Origin: Dermatophilaceae bacterium Soc4.6
GTDB taxonomy: Bacteria; Actinomycetota; Actinomycetes; Actinomycetales; Dermatophilaceae
NCBI GenBank assembly: GCA_039889245.1
Contig: JAZGVH010000002.1
Location: 2,418,001 to 2,482,000, forward strand
Direction: 5' to 3'
DNA: 64,000 nucleotides
The notes beneath the pieces are model-generated. The model was not told where the DNA came from, did not search any database, and saw only the letters and a program-made list of their open reading frames with translations. The position numbers were made by a program, and so were the translations under genes. Shown one piece after another: positions 1 through 8,847 of this stretch. Within the stretch, counting starts at the first letter, position 1. Each line of letters begins with the position of its first letter.

Positions 1-613
1 CCCGCTTGGACAGGTCGCCGCCGCCGATCGCGGCGACCCCGCGGCGTATGCGCTCGACCGGCGCCAACGCGCGGCCCACACCCAGCCAGGTCACCAGCGC
101 GGTCAGCAGGAGGGCCGCCGGCAGGACGCGGAACAGTAGCGATCGCGCACTCTGGACGGCGTCGTCGACGGGGGCCAACGACACAGCCACGACGATCGTG
201 CGGGACGCAGATGGGGGCCCGGTGATCTCCTGCAGGACGCGGAAGCGCTCACCGCCGCCAATCGGCAGTCCGGACAGCGTCCCGATCCGCGGGCCGCCTT
301 GACCCGCGTTCGGCTGGACCAGCGCGCTCTCGCCCTGGATGTTGGCGCTGGCTGACAGGACTCGCCCGTTGCTGTCGAGCACCTGCGCCAGGCTGGCGTC
401 GTCCTGGTTCGCGGGCAGCGCCGCAGGGAGGGTGCCGTTGCTCAGCGCCACGATATCTTGGGCGCGAGTCACTGCCGACGCGTCCACACCGGCGAGCAGA
501 TCGCGCTGCAGCAGCAGGACAAGCGCGACGCCGGCCAGCGCCAGGACTATCGCGACCGCGGCCGTGGTGGCCAGCGTGATACGTCCGCGAACGCCAGGTC
601 GGCTCCACCTCAT
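1..613 (-). CDS. Sensor histidine kinase, N-terminal part (cut by window edge)
   Basis: The reading frame starts at ATG 613-611 and runs off the window start (204 codons visible). The protein begins MRWSRPGVRGRITLATTAAV, with a first membrane segment at about residues 12-34. An extracytoplasmic sensor region follows to about residue 160, then a second membrane segment, then the start of a HAMP linker (GRALAPVERIRRGVAAIGGG). The DHp and ATPase domains lie outside the window. Its ATG overlaps the TGA of the response regulator (ATGA), so the two are translationally coupled and form a two-component system. The ligand cannot be inferred. Similar OmpR-type pairs in actinobacteria (CseBC, PhoPR-like) sense envelope conditions, but that is family knowledge only. 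Confidence 0.85.
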   Translation of the reverse strand, partial: MRWSRPGVRGRITLATTAAVAIVLALAGVALVLLLQRDLLAGVDASAVTRAQDIVALSNGTLPAALPANQDDASLAQVLDSNGRVLSASANIQGESALVQPNAGQGGPRIGTLSGLPIGGGERFRVLQEITGPPSASRTIVVAVSLAPVDDAVQSARSLLFRVLPAALLLTALVTWLGVGRALAPVERIRRGVAAIGGGDLSKR

Positions 614-1284
614 CGTTTCCGCCCGCTCAGGTGATAACCGACGCCCCGGACGGTGTCGATGCTCACGTCGTCCGACGACGCGAGTTTGCGTCGCAGGCGG
701 CCGATGTAGACCTCCACGACGTTCGCGTCTCCCTCGAAGGCCTGGTCCCAGACGTGCTCGAGGATCTCGGTCTTACTCACCACATGGTCCACCCGGTGCA
801 CCAGATAGCTGAGCAGGCCCAGCTCCCGGGCGGTCAGGTGCAGCTCCTGCTCGCCCAGCCAGGCCCGGTGCCGCTCGGGCTCGACCCGCAGCGACCCGAC
901 CGTCAGCGAGACGTCCGGGCCGGCGCTGCTGCGGCGAAGCAGGGCCCGTAGCCGTGCCACCAGGACGACCGGGGAGAACGGCTTGGACACGAAGTCGTCA
1001 GCGCCGATGTCCAGGGCGTCTGCCTGGTCGTACTCGCCGTCCTTGGCGGTCAAGAACAGGATCGGTGTGTTGTTGCCGGCCGCTCGCAGATTCCGGCAGA
1101 TGTCATAGCCGGACAGTCCTGGCAGCATCACGTCCAGGACGATGACGTCGAAGTCCTGCTCGCGGGCCGCCCAGTCGCCGTCGATGCCGTTGGCCGCCAG
1201 TACCACCTGGAAGCCCTCGGCCTCCAAGGTGCGACGCAGGGCTCTGGCCAGGGGGCGTTCGTCCTCCACCACCAGGACCCGCAC
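610..1284 (-). CDS. OmpR/PhoB-family response regulator
   Basis: This is a 224-aa two-component response regulator. The receiver domain starts VRVLVVEDERPLARALRRTL, with acidic residues in VVEDE, the phosphoacceptor Asp in VIVLDVMLPG and the conserved Lys in FVSKPF. A C-terminal winged-helix DNA-binding domain (about residues 125-224) contains LTARELGLLSYL and the recognition-helix region VEVYIGRLRRKL, ending at TVRGVGYHL. I chose GTG 1284 because GGAAGAGAG lies just upstream and the receiver fold begins there; the open frame extends to 1374. It overlaps the histidine kinase by 4 bases. The small secreted-protein gene upstream on the same strand could be a target or a co-transcribed signal component; that is inference. 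Confidence 0.9.
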   Translation of the reverse strand: MRVLVVEDERPLARALRRTLEAEGFQVVLAANGIDGDWAAREQDFDVIVLDVMLPGLSGYDICRNLRAAGNNTPILFLTAKDGEYDQADALDIGADDFVSKPFSPVVLVARLRALLRRSSAGPDVSLTVGSLRVEPERHRAWLGEQELHLTARELGLLSYLVHRVDHVVSKTEILEHVWDQAFEGDANVVEVYIGRLRRKLASSDDVSIDTVRGVGYHLSGRKR

Positions 1285-1387
1285 CGTCGTCTCTCTTCCG
1301 TTGGCTTGCTGGACGTCATAGTAAACGCCCGGGGACAGGTCTGTGGGCGGCCGAGGAACAGCTCGGCCGCCCACAGTTCAGTTCTCG

Positions 1388-1771
1388 TTACTCGTTGCCC
1401 TCGAACTGGTGGTCCACATTGCTACCGGCAGCGTCCGCGTGCCCGCCCGGACCATCCGCGACGCCGGTCTCGCTGCCGGCCTTCTCAGCCGACGCCCCGG
1501 TGTCGGGGGTGCTCTGGTCACCCTGCTGGACGTCGACTCCCGCAGCGTCCGCGTGCCCGCCGGGACCATCCGCGACGCCGGTCTCGCTGCCGGCCGTCTC
1601 GGCCGCCGCCCCGGTGTCGGGGGTGTCGGGGTTGCCCTGCTGGACGTTGCTGCTCTGGGTGGTGGCGACCGGGGCGGTACCGGCCGCGTGGGCCGCTCCG
1701 CTTCCGGCCAGAGCCGCAATCCCGAGGGCGGTGGCTGCGGCGCCGCCGATGACGATCTTCTTGATGTTCAT
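1388..1771 (-). CDS. Small secreted protein with two near-identical repeats
   Basis: This 127-aa protein has a signal peptide (MNIKKIVIGGAAATALGIAA, then AHAAG as the probable cleavage region). The mature part consists largely of two tandem copies of a roughly 37-residue unit carrying SETGVADGPGGHADAAG, each preceded by VQQG..., and ends DHQFEGNE. It is acidic, Gly/Ala/Asp-rich and without cysteines. Start ATG 1771 follows GGAAGACCCC; an in-frame ATG four codons upstream is weaker. It lies 104 bp upstream of the response regulator on the same strand. I know no function for this family. It could be a secreted factor controlled by, or sensed by, the adjacent kinase. Confidence 0.75.
   Translation of the reverse strand: MNIKKIVIGGAAATALGIAALAGSGAAHAAGTAPVATTQSSNVQQGNPDTPDTGAAAETAGSETGVADGPGGHADAAGVDVQQGDQSTPDTGASAEKAGSETGVADGPGGHADAAGSNVDHQFEGNE
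1436..1596 (-). repeat. Intragenic tandem duplication
   Basis: A stretch of about 45-50 bp beginning gtccgcgtgcccgcc occurs near 1435 and again near 1549 with only one or two differences. The two copies are about 114 bp apart, so the duplicated unit is about 38 codons. It encodes the two SETGVADGPGGHADAAG segments of the secreted protein. Near-identity at the DNA level suggests recent duplication or gene conversion. Confidence 0.7.
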
Positions 1772-2304
1772 GGGGTCTTCCATTTCTCTGGGGATCGTGC
1801 GAACAACCCCACTGTGCGGTCCCACCCCTGATCGGAACCTGACCACACCTGACGATCCATTCAGGCTTGCCCACAGCGCCCATCCCACGCGCACCCCGAG
1901 GCGCGGTCGCGGCCTGATCCACCTCGAGGGTGCCGCTGGACCGACACGGACAGCGCGACCGACGACCGGAGGGCGTAGGAGTGTCCTCACCCGACGCCGG
2001 AGCTACCAACCTCGCGTCTGGCCCTCAATGACGCGCCCCCACACTCGAAGCGCCCACCCTCCACGGGTTGAAGCGGATGATGCAGTCAGGCTCAGTTGCC
2101 CTAGGGTTGGCTCTGGCCGCAGGTGTCGCTGTACTTGCGTCGACCGATGCACCAGTGCGGAGCAACGCGCACCGCACCCTGCGTCCTACCGCCGCGAGCG
2201 GACGTCTGCGGGAGGGGCTAGCGTCGATGCGGTCCAAGTACCCGGCCGCGACAGCGGCGGGCGGGGTTCGGGCCGCTGTCAGGTCGCCGCGAGAGGTGGC
2301 CCCC
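1772..2304. other. Stretch without a recognised gene
   Basis: No convincing gene is seen between the secreted repeat protein and the recombinase remnant. A plus-strand open frame from 2068 runs in frame into the recombinase and by chance reads like a signal peptide (ALGLALAAGVAVLAS). The strong GAGAGGTGG ribosome site sits only at the internal ATG 2305, so I treat 2068-2304 as noncoding. The divergent promoter for the secreted protein should lie at 1775-1850. Confidence 0.4.
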
Positions 2305-3218
2305 ATGTCCGCACCAACAACCGCCCTGCCCTACCAACCGTCCACGATGTCCACCGCGCAGCTGGCCGCGGCGTCCTACCTGGCCCGCTATGTCGGGCGA
2401 ACCTACGCCCTGTACGCCTACCAGCTGCAGCAGTGGTTCACCTAGTGCGAGACAAGCGGGCTGGACCCGTTGGTCGGGATCCAACGCGCCCACGTCGAGC
2501 TATACATCCGCCAGCTCGGCGAGCGACCGCTGATGGACTCCTCGGTCAACACGATGATGCACGCCGTCCGCGGCTACTTCCGTCTCGCCCACATCGACGG
2601 CCTCATCAGCTCCGACCCGGCCGTGCAGGCCCGGCTGCCGAAGATCCACCGTGACGAGTCCCGTACCCAGGGGCTGGACCGGCTTGAGCTGATCCGCTTC
2701 CTCCAGGTTGCCCAGACCCTCACGGTCCACCGCGGAGCGCTCGCCTACCTGCTCGGCATCAACGCCCTCCGCGCGTCGGAGGCAGCCGCGGTGCGGATCG
2801 AGGACTACGCCGACACCCTGCGCGGCTACCGCGTGCTGCACCTGGTCGGCGAGGGGAACAAGCCGGCCACGATGCCCGTCACGGTCCCGGTCCTGCGCGT
2901 TCTCAAGGCGTGCCGCGGACAGCGCACCAGCGGGCCGCTGGTGCTGTGGCCGGTCTCGGGCAACCGGGTCGACCGGCGCGACGTCTACCGGATGGTCACC
3001 CGGATCGCCACCGCCGCGGGCCTCCCGCGGCACATCAGCCCGCACTCGCTGCGGCACGCCGCGATCCCCAACGCCCTCGACGCTGGCGTCCCGCTGCGCG
3101 ACGCCCAGATCCTGGCCCGGCACGCCGACCCCGGACCACCGAGCACTACGACCGCGCCCGCGGCAACCTCGACCGCCACGGCGTCCACTTCCTCACCGCC
3201 GACGTCGCAGGCGTCTGA
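2305..3218 (+). pseudogene. Tyrosine recombinase/integrase, inactivated by stop and frameshift
   Basis: This is a phage/XerD-type site-specific recombinase of about 300 residues. Start ATG 2305 follows GAGAGGTGG. An in-frame TAG at 2443-2445 interrupts the SAM-like N-terminal domain (QQWFT*CETSGLDPL); TGG in the ancestor is likely since a W fits there. The catalytic domain then continues with box I Arg (INALRASEAA), HSLRHAA and ILARHAD. Near 3133 one C is missing, which moves the final segment (TTEHYDRARGNLDRHGVHFL, with the catalytic Tyr) into another frame. With both lesions no full enzyme can be made. A second, worse copy of the C-terminus follows at 3373. This points to a lost mobile element; no attachment sites were recognised. 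Confidence 0.85.
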
Positions 3219-3372
3219 AGGTATGTTCCGCAACAGCGTCCGTTCCGCCCAATAGACGCGGGCAGTGGATATCTAGTCGGGTAAGCCGGTTTGTGGCGCC
3301 CTTTCACGACCGAGCCTTCTGGCAGGGTCGATCGTGAGGGACCCCTGCAGTGCGCCGAGCGGTCCGACCACG

Positions 3373-3516
3373 GCCCTCGACACCGGCGACCCCCTGCGCG
3401 ACGCCCAAATCCTCGGCCGCCACGCCCACCCGCGCGCCACCGAGCACTGCGACCGCCCCGGCGGCAACCTCGGCCGATACGACCTATTCTTACCGCCGAC
3501 GTCGGCAGCTGCCTGA
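3373..3516 (+). pseudogene. Degenerate second copy of recombinase C-terminus
   Basis: About 144 bp repeat the end of the preceding recombinase: DTGDPLRDAQILGRHAHP, then RATEHCDRPGGNLGRYD. This matches DAGVPLRDAQILARHADP and TTEHYDRARGNLDRHGV upstream. The catalytic Tyr has become Cys (EHCD) and the box-III Asp has become His, so the fragment could not be catalytic. It has no start or other domains. It is either the scar of a tandem duplication or the end of a second related integrase. Bases 3517-3748 after it hold nothing I recognise. Confidence 0.65.
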
Positions 3517-3748
3517 CCGTGCCCTCCACACAGCGCCGGTTACCCCCACATATGGGCGGTCCGATCGCCTGATCCGCGACACCAACCGTCGCGGCCTCGA
3601 CGCCGTTCTCGACGTCACCGACGTCACCACCAAGCTCGCCAGCGAGTGCACTCGCGTCCTGGGACAATTTCACGCTGCCCCAGTGTCCTGTTCGGCCACG
3701 CCGGACGTTCGGACGATCGCGGTGGGGTTGTAGCTCCGACAACGCTCT

Positions 3749-4216
3749 TCAGTCGAGCGCCACGGCTACGCACGCGGTCTGATAGACCACGGCTCCGGTA
3801 CTGTCCGTGACCTGCCAACGCAGGTGGTATGTCGTTCGAGGCAAGCCCTCCACCGCAGCGGGAAGGAACGTCGTGGCGCCGTGCGCAATGCCGGCGGCGT
3901 TGGCCGTCATCGTCGCCGTACCCGGGATGGGGACCACAAGGTCTGTGCAGCCGGGGTTGCTGTAGGCGTAGAGGTTCATCACATACGTCTGTCCCGGCCG
4001 GACCTTACTCAGCAAATATCGCTCCTGAGCGTAGATGCGTGGGCCTTGCGTGTGGATGTCGATGACAGACCCGTGCGCCGACCCGTCCACCACTGACGTC
4101 AACGTGTACCGGGTGGTGTGAAAGACCTGGTCGGCTTGCGCCGTTGCCGACCCCCCCAGGACCAGCGGAGCGGCAGACAGCACGACCACTGACCGACCCC
4201 AATGCTTGCGGAGCAT
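3749..4216 (-). CDS. Secreted protein of unknown function
   Basis: This 155-aa protein has a clear signal peptide (MLRKHWGRSVVVLSAAPLVL, cleavage probably after ATAQA). The mature domain of about 125 residues is rich in beta-strand-like segments (TTRYTLTSVVDGSAHGSVID, YVMNLYAYSNPGCTDLVVPI, YHLRWQVTDSTGAVVYQTAC). Two cysteines, in PGCTDL and QTACVAV, could form a disulfide. ATG 4216 is preceded by GTGGAGGTCTAC, a good ribosome site; an upstream in-frame ATG at 4294 has none. I do not recognise the family; an Ig-like or jelly-roll secreted fold is a guess. It stands alone between two decayed loci. Confidence 0.7.
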   Translation of the reverse strand: MLRKHWGRSVVVLSAAPLVLGGSATAQADQVFHTTRYTLTSVVDGSAHGSVIDIHTQGPRIYAQERYLLSKVRPGQTYVMNLYAYSNPGCTDLVVPIPGTATMTANAAGIAHGATTFLPAAVEGLPRTTYHLRWQVTDSTGAVVYQTACVAVALD

Positions 4217-4458
4217 GTAGACCTCCACGAGGTGTCTCGAGCAGGGTTTGCCGCGAGTACGCCCGACTAAACTCCTGATCGTCCGCCGGCGCAAGGCCTC
4301 CCGTTGAGGTATCGGAAAATCTGTGTGGGGGTCGGCAATTCCCGTTCGAGAACCGGTCGCGCGTCGGTGTGTGCCGGGCGGCCCGAGTAGGGCCCGGTTG
4401 AGGCGACGTCGGCCCTGGAGCTCGCGCCGACAGTGGGTCTACCAAAGGGCAGGCATAC

Positions 4459-4713
4459 GTGCTACCACACCGCGTGGAGGCGCTCACCGCACTCGGACGT
4501 GGCGAGGAGGCCACGCGGGATGCAGCGGGGCCCTTACGACCGCTACGCGGAATGGTCACCGGGGCTGGACCGGCGCTGCGTGGCGGGCCGTGCGCTTGGC
4601 CGCTCAGCAGCGCGGTGAGCGCGACGAGTCGCTGCATGCGTTTTGCCGCTCGCTGGAAGTCTCGGAGCACCTGGGACTGTTCGCCTTCGGGGCCGGGCTC
4701 GTGTTGCCCTGGT
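4459..4713 (+). pseudogene. Possible remnant of a TPR-containing LuxR-type regulator
   Basis: Three frames in succession give helix-rich pieces in the order expected of a tetratricopeptide region: HRVEALTALGRGEEATRDAA, then YDRYAEWSPGLDRRC, then RLAAQQRGERDESLHAFCRS followed by LEVSEHLGLFAFGAGLVL. Each resembles the helical repeats of large LuxR/MalT-type regulators, but at least two frameshifts separate them and no start or HTH domain is visible. I read this as a short decayed fragment. The rest of 4217-4909 holds nothing I can support. Confidence 0.3.
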
Positions 4714-4909
4714 AGGTCAGCGCTGATGGCGTCATTCCCTTTGACGCGTCTCAGTGCGTGCCGTGGGGGCTCTGGCCACACATGCTGCGCAGCAGTAGCG
4801 CGTCGGGGCGGCGCCCTTGGGCGCGCGTAGCTCTGCTCCTAGACCGAGTCGGCGGGTCTCCTTCTCGAGGGCGGTGCGGATGTGATCTGCTGTGCCGCGT
4901 AGTCGGATC

Positions 4910-6153
4910 ATGTCTACCGACGGGACCGATGTTCGGGCGTTGGCAGGCTGGTTGCCTCCCGCCCAGGAGCACTTGGAGAGGTCGCTGGCCGGCCACGTGG
5001 AGCGGGTCGAGGGCCGTGACCCTCGCACGCTGCGCCCGTCGGTGGCCGCGTTCAGGGACCCGATCGACAGCGACCCCGTCGTGGGAATGCTGGTCCACCG
5101 GATGATCGAGCAGGTACCGGCGACCCGGACGTACACCAAGCGGCATGTGCGCGACGTCGAGCACTTGCTGGCGCTGGTCGACGGGGTCCTGGACCTCGCC
5201 CCCGAGTACGACGACGAGAACGTTACCTTGCCGATGGGTGCGGTCCTGGACTGGACCATGGGTACCCCGGCGGGGAAGCCGCCTACCGGGATAGCCGCAT
5301 CAACGGCGCGCTGAAGGCGATCCTGCGGGAGTGGTGCAAGTTCTTGAACACGCCCGCCTCGCTGTACGTGCTCAACGACTCGCCACAGGGGTGGAAGAGC
5401 GCGAAGGCCCGCACGGACGTCGCGATGGAGCAGTTCCAGCACGACCCGACCCACGAGCACTGGGGCTTCACCTCCTGGAACGACTTCTTCACCCGCCGCT
5501 TCGTCGACGGTGCCCGCCCGGTCGCCGCACCGGACGACGACGCGGTCATCGTCAGCGCCTGCGAGTCCACCCCCTGCGGCCTGCGGACCGACGTGAGCCT
5601 GCACGACCGGTTCTGGCTCAAGGGCCAGCCCTACTCCCTGCATGACATGCTCGACCACGACGAAGCGGCGGCCGAGTTCGCCGGCGGCACCGTCTACCAG
5701 GCCTTCCTCAGTGCCACGAACTACCACCGGTGGCACAGCCCCGTCGCGGGCACCGTGGTCCGCGCCCGAGTCGTCGACGGCACCTACTACTCCGAAGCCG
5801 ACACCGTCGGCCAAGGCGAGACGGAGTCCCCTAACTCCCAGTCCTACCTTGCCCACGTCGCGACCCGGGCCATCGTGCTCCTCCAGGCCGACAACCCGGC
5901 CATCGGGCTCATGGCGTTCATCGCCGTGGGGATGTCGGACGTCTCGTCCTACATCATCGACGTGCAAACCGGCCAGCACCTCGACAAGGGCGACGAGCTG
6001 AGCTACTTCCAGTTCGGCGGCTCCACCCACTGCCTCGTGTTCCGGCCCGGGGTCATCACCGACGTGAGACTCCAAGCGGTCCCGCTCCCCGGTGACCCCA
6101 AGGCCCCACTCGTCCTCCTCCACTCCCCCATCGCCACCGCCACCCGGGCCTGA
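4910..6153 (+). pseudogene. PsiD-like phosphatidylserine decarboxylase-family protein, frameshifted
   Basis: The N-terminal part (GWLPPAQEHLERSLAGHVER, then MIEQVP and AVLDWTMGTPAG) matches the extension seen in about 410-aa PSD-family enzymes such as fungal PsiD (L-tryptophan decarboxylase). Near 5270 the frame changes: a run of four G appears to have lost one G. It then continues as EAAYRDSRINGALKAILREW in another frame to 6153. The C-terminal catalytic part has YHRWHSPVAGTVV and FQFGGSTHCLVF. GGST is the self-cleavage site whose Ser becomes the pyruvoyl group. Apart from the single shift the gene looks intact, so a recent mutation or a sequencing error are both possible. Start ATG 4910 is tentative. 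The substrate is unknown; members decarboxylate phosphatidylserine or aromatic amino acids. Confidence 0.8.
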
Positions 6154-6186
6154 CACTCGACACGGGGCGCGATCGGTCGGGGCGGC

Positions 6187-6205
6187 GAACTGCACTTCGC
6201 AGTTC
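6187..6205. terminator. Short perfect hairpin after decarboxylase gene
   Basis: GAACTGC-acttc-GCAGTTC is a perfect 7-bp stem 33 bp after the stop of the decarboxylase remnant. There is no T-tract, as is common in GC-rich actinobacteria. Possible terminator. Confidence 0.4.
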
Positions 6206-6370
6206 ACCACGGTCACCGCAGGGGTTGCCGACCCAGGGTGGAATGGCGTCGTCGTCCTGCGAGCAGGAAGAAGGTCGCCGTCCCTGAGGTCAGAAGGTCG
6301 AGAGGGCGCGGCGAGCATGGCCCTTCAGCCCATCACCACGACCCCGTGCGTCCCGAACACGACGTGCAGG

Positions 6371-6793
6371 CTAAAGGCCCGGAGCAGGCCCACAATGGCA
6401 ACGATCATGACCGCCGATCTGGCTGTCACCCATGGTGTCGAAGACAAACGAGCGCTGCACGATGAGCCCGCGGTCTCTTAAGACGACCTTGCCGGAGCTG
6501 GTCTCGACCACGAACGGCTGGCCGGCCCCGCGGGTGTTGAACGTGGCGATGTCACCGGTCATCCTGGCCTGAGACTCCTTGAAGATCCCGTTGCCTGTGA
6601 CGACGAACCGCTTTCCGTTGGCGCCCCGCACATCGGTCTGCGAGATCCCGTGTCGGCAGGGGCGCCACCGGCCTCCAGCCGGGTGTACCCGAACCGATAG
6701 TCGGGTGCATGGCACCGGGCCAGCTTCCTGCCGTTCGCGCAGGTCCGCACCCCGTTGTTAGACCCGGCGTCGGCCGGCCGCAGAGGGAACGTC
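6371..6793 (-). pseudogene. Fragment of an unknown protein with a frameshift
   Basis: On the minus strand, one frame reads EATFPLRPADAGSNNGVRTC, then KLARCHAPDYRFGYTRLEAG up to about 6660. It then continues in a second frame as SQTDVRGANGKRFVVTGNGI, followed by ARMTGDIATFNTRGAGQPFV and TSSGKVVLRDRGLIVQRSFV. Both halves have protein-like composition and join smoothly, so a 1-base frameshift is likely. Two stops immediately precede the first half and no start codon or ribosome site is visible, so the 5' end is missing. The family is unknown to me; the paired cysteines and beta-rich second half suggest a secreted domain. Confidence 0.45.
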
Positions 6794-7136
6794 GCCTCCT
6801 ACTAGTTGGCTCACCGAATGAAGGCTGCTGAACCCGGCGTTTCTCAGGCCGTCGGCGGCATGGACAACCGCGAGGGGTTCGCCGCCCCCAGATGGTAGGC
6901 ACCAGACATCGACGGACGGCGCGCGCGCTACCAACCCGTCACCACCTGACGTCCCCGCAACCGTCGCCGAGCTGCCGTCGCCGTCGCCGTCGGTTCACGC
7001 AGCAAGATCCCGACGTCTGGCGTAGGTTCGGTTTTGTCCGATCCGTCATCGTCGGCCGCCGCCGCAGTCGGAATCCCCTACCAGGGGGTTCTTGCAACGC
7101 TGTCCGCGCCGGCTGGCGACCCTTGTTGGAGGTTTG
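6794..7136. other. Stretch without a recognised gene
   Basis: There is no supported gene on either strand. The last 100 bp should contain the promoter of the secreted protease that starts at 7137. The remainder is probably debris from the fragment at 6371-6793. Confidence 0.35.
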
Positions 7137-8300
7137 ATGAGACGCACCACGCTGACAGTTTTGGCTGCCGTTGCGGCCCCGGCCCTGATGCTGGCTGGAG
7201 GTGTGACCGCCTCAGCCCAGCCGTCGACGACCGGGACGGCTCACTCGATGCGCACCTGCGCGAAGCCAGCGGCGGGCAGCGCAGCATGCCACGCACTGGT
7301 CCGCGTCGACGCCACGGGGAAGCCTCAGGTGACCGCCACCCCGGCAGGGTTAGGCCCAGCAGACATCCAATCGGCGTATCGTCTCGCCAGCACGTCGACG
7401 CCGACCGTGGCGATCGTGGACGCCTACAACGACCCGACGGCCGAGGCCGACCTCGGTGTGTACCGCACCCAGTACGGTCTCGCGGCGTGCACGACCGCGA
7501 ACGGCTGCTTCCGGAAGGTGAGCCAGACCGGCTCGACTACATCCTTGCCGCGCACCAACGCCGGCTGGGCGACGGAGATCAGCCTCGACCTTGACATGGT
7601 CTCGGCCGCCTGCCCTTCGTGCAAGATCCTCCTTGTCGAGGCCAGTTCGGCCAGCTTCAGCGACCTTGGTCTGGCCGTGAACTACGCCGCGACCCAAGGC
7701 GTGGCCGCTATCAGCAACAGCTACGGCGGCTCGGACTCAGCCGGCACCCCGGCATACGACCACCCCGGTATCGCGGTGACCGCCTCGACCGGTGACGCCG
7801 GCTACGGCATCGAGTCCCCCGCGTCGTTCGGCTCCGTCGTGGCCGTGGGCGGCACCAGCCTGAAGAGGTCGAGCACCGCCCGGGGCTGGACCGAGACCGC
7901 GTGGAGCGGCGCCGGGAGCGGCTGCTCGACGATCAACGCCAAGCCCGCGTGGCAGACGCCCGCCACCCAGTGCTCCGGCAAAGCCAACGCCGACGTCTCG
8001 GCCGTCGCCGACCCCAACACGGGCGTCGCGGTCTACGACTCGACCTCCTACCAGGGCCGGAAGGGCTGGCAGGTCTATGGCGGGACGAGCGCATCCTCGC
8101 CCATCATCGCCAGCGTCTACGCCCTCGCCGGCAACCTGTCCGGTTACCCCGCCGCGTATACGTGGAGCCACACCGGAGGCCTCAACGACGTGACCAGCGG
8201 CTCCAACGGCACCTGCCCGACGCCGGTGTGGTGCACCAGCGGCACGGGCTGGGACGGTCCGACCGGTCTCGGCACACCAGCGGGCCTGCTCTCGTTCTGA
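7137..8300 (+). CDS. Secreted S53 (sedolisin)-like serine protease
   Basis: This 387-aa protein has a signal peptide (MRRTTLTVLAAVAAPALMLA, cleavage near TASAQ). After about 60 residues the sedolisin catalytic fold follows. Glu147 and Asp151 lie in TEISLDLD (the E-x3-D pair), the oxyanion Asp220 is in ASTGDAGYG, and nucleophile Ser318 is in YGGTSASSP. At least ten cysteines in the mature part suggest disulfides. The full pro-kumamolisin activation domain of longer sedolisins is absent, so maturation may differ. ATG 7137 follows GGAGGTTTG; the frame is open further upstream, to 7092. The gene stands alone and ends in a strong terminator. It is probably an exported protease acting on external protein at acidic pH, by family analogy. 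Confidence 0.88.
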   Translation: MRRTTLTVLAAVAAPALMLAGGVTASAQPSTTGTAHSMRTCAKPAAGSAACHALVRVDATGKPQVTATPAGLGPADIQSAYRLASTSTPTVAIVDAYNDPTAEADLGVYRTQYGLAACTTANGCFRKVSQTGSTTSLPRTNAGWATEISLDLDMVSAACPSCKILLVEASSASFSDLGLAVNYAATQGVAAISNSYGGSDSAGTPAYDHPGIAVTASTGDAGYGIESPASFGSVVAVGGTSLKRSSTARGWTETAWSGAGSGCSTINAKPAWQTPATQCSGKANADVSAVADPNTGVAVYDSTSYQGRKGWQVYGGTSASSPIIASVYALAGNLSGYPAAYTWSHTGGLNDVTSGSNGTCPTPVWCTSGTGWDGPTGLGTPAGLLSF

Positions 8301-8359
8301 CCCGAGATGGGTGCCGTATCGCACCTGGCTATCTGACCCGCCTAACCACGCCTGACCAC

Positions 8360-8400
8360 GGTGTCCCCCTCTTTCGCACCCGCCGGAAGAGGGGGACACC
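8360..8400. terminator. Strong terminator after S53 protease
   Basis: GGTGTCCCCCTCTT and AAGAGGGGGACACC form a perfect 14-bp stem around a 13-base loop, 59 bp after the protease stop. There is no T-tract. Confidence 0.8.
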
Positions 8401-8661
8401 CGCGTCTGGTCGGGCCAGGCTTCTGCGCGCTCGAACCGGCTCGCCGCGCCCACCTCGACCTACCTCCAGGGCCCCGGCAACGTCGCGCTTCGGCAGGTCA
8501 GCCCGGGTAGGGCGAGTAGGGCGGGGTGTTGGGCTTGATGTCGGGTGGCGGCGATGTGGAGGATGAATCCTGTGGGCGTGCGGGCATCCCGGAGGACGCG
8601 GGGACCAGGATCAGGTAGCCGCTGGTAATTTGGGACGAGGACAAGATGCGGTGGATCTCCG

Positions 8662-8847
8662 GAAGCGCAGGTCGCGCAGGTCGCCACATTCACCGCGGTT
8701 ACGTCCGCCCCGAAGGAGGTGCGCTGCCGGCTGGTGGTGGGCCGTCTCCGGCACCTCAACGTCCGCGACAGCCGCTGGTGCCTACCAGGCAAGGGGGAGC
8801 TGTTCAGCAGCTGGCGTCATCACGGTTCGTCTCCAACCCCTCCCTGA
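8662..8847 (+). mobile_element. Possible IS1380-type transposase remnant
   Basis: One plus-strand frame reads TAVTSAPKEVRCRLVVGRLR, then [12 protein letters not shown] and a stop. The pattern RLIVRR..., GQGELF..WRYH is typical of IS1380-family transposases. Only about 60 residues are recognisable and no terminal inverted repeats were found. It abuts a second transposase fragment on the opposite strand, so two insertion events were probably superimposed and eroded. Bases 8401-8661 hold nothing further I recognise. Confidence 0.35.

Noticed and set aside
2068-2304. Signal-peptide-like N-terminus in frame with the recombinase
   Set aside because: The ribosome site and family start both point to ATG 2305; the upstream hydrophobic run is likely chance.
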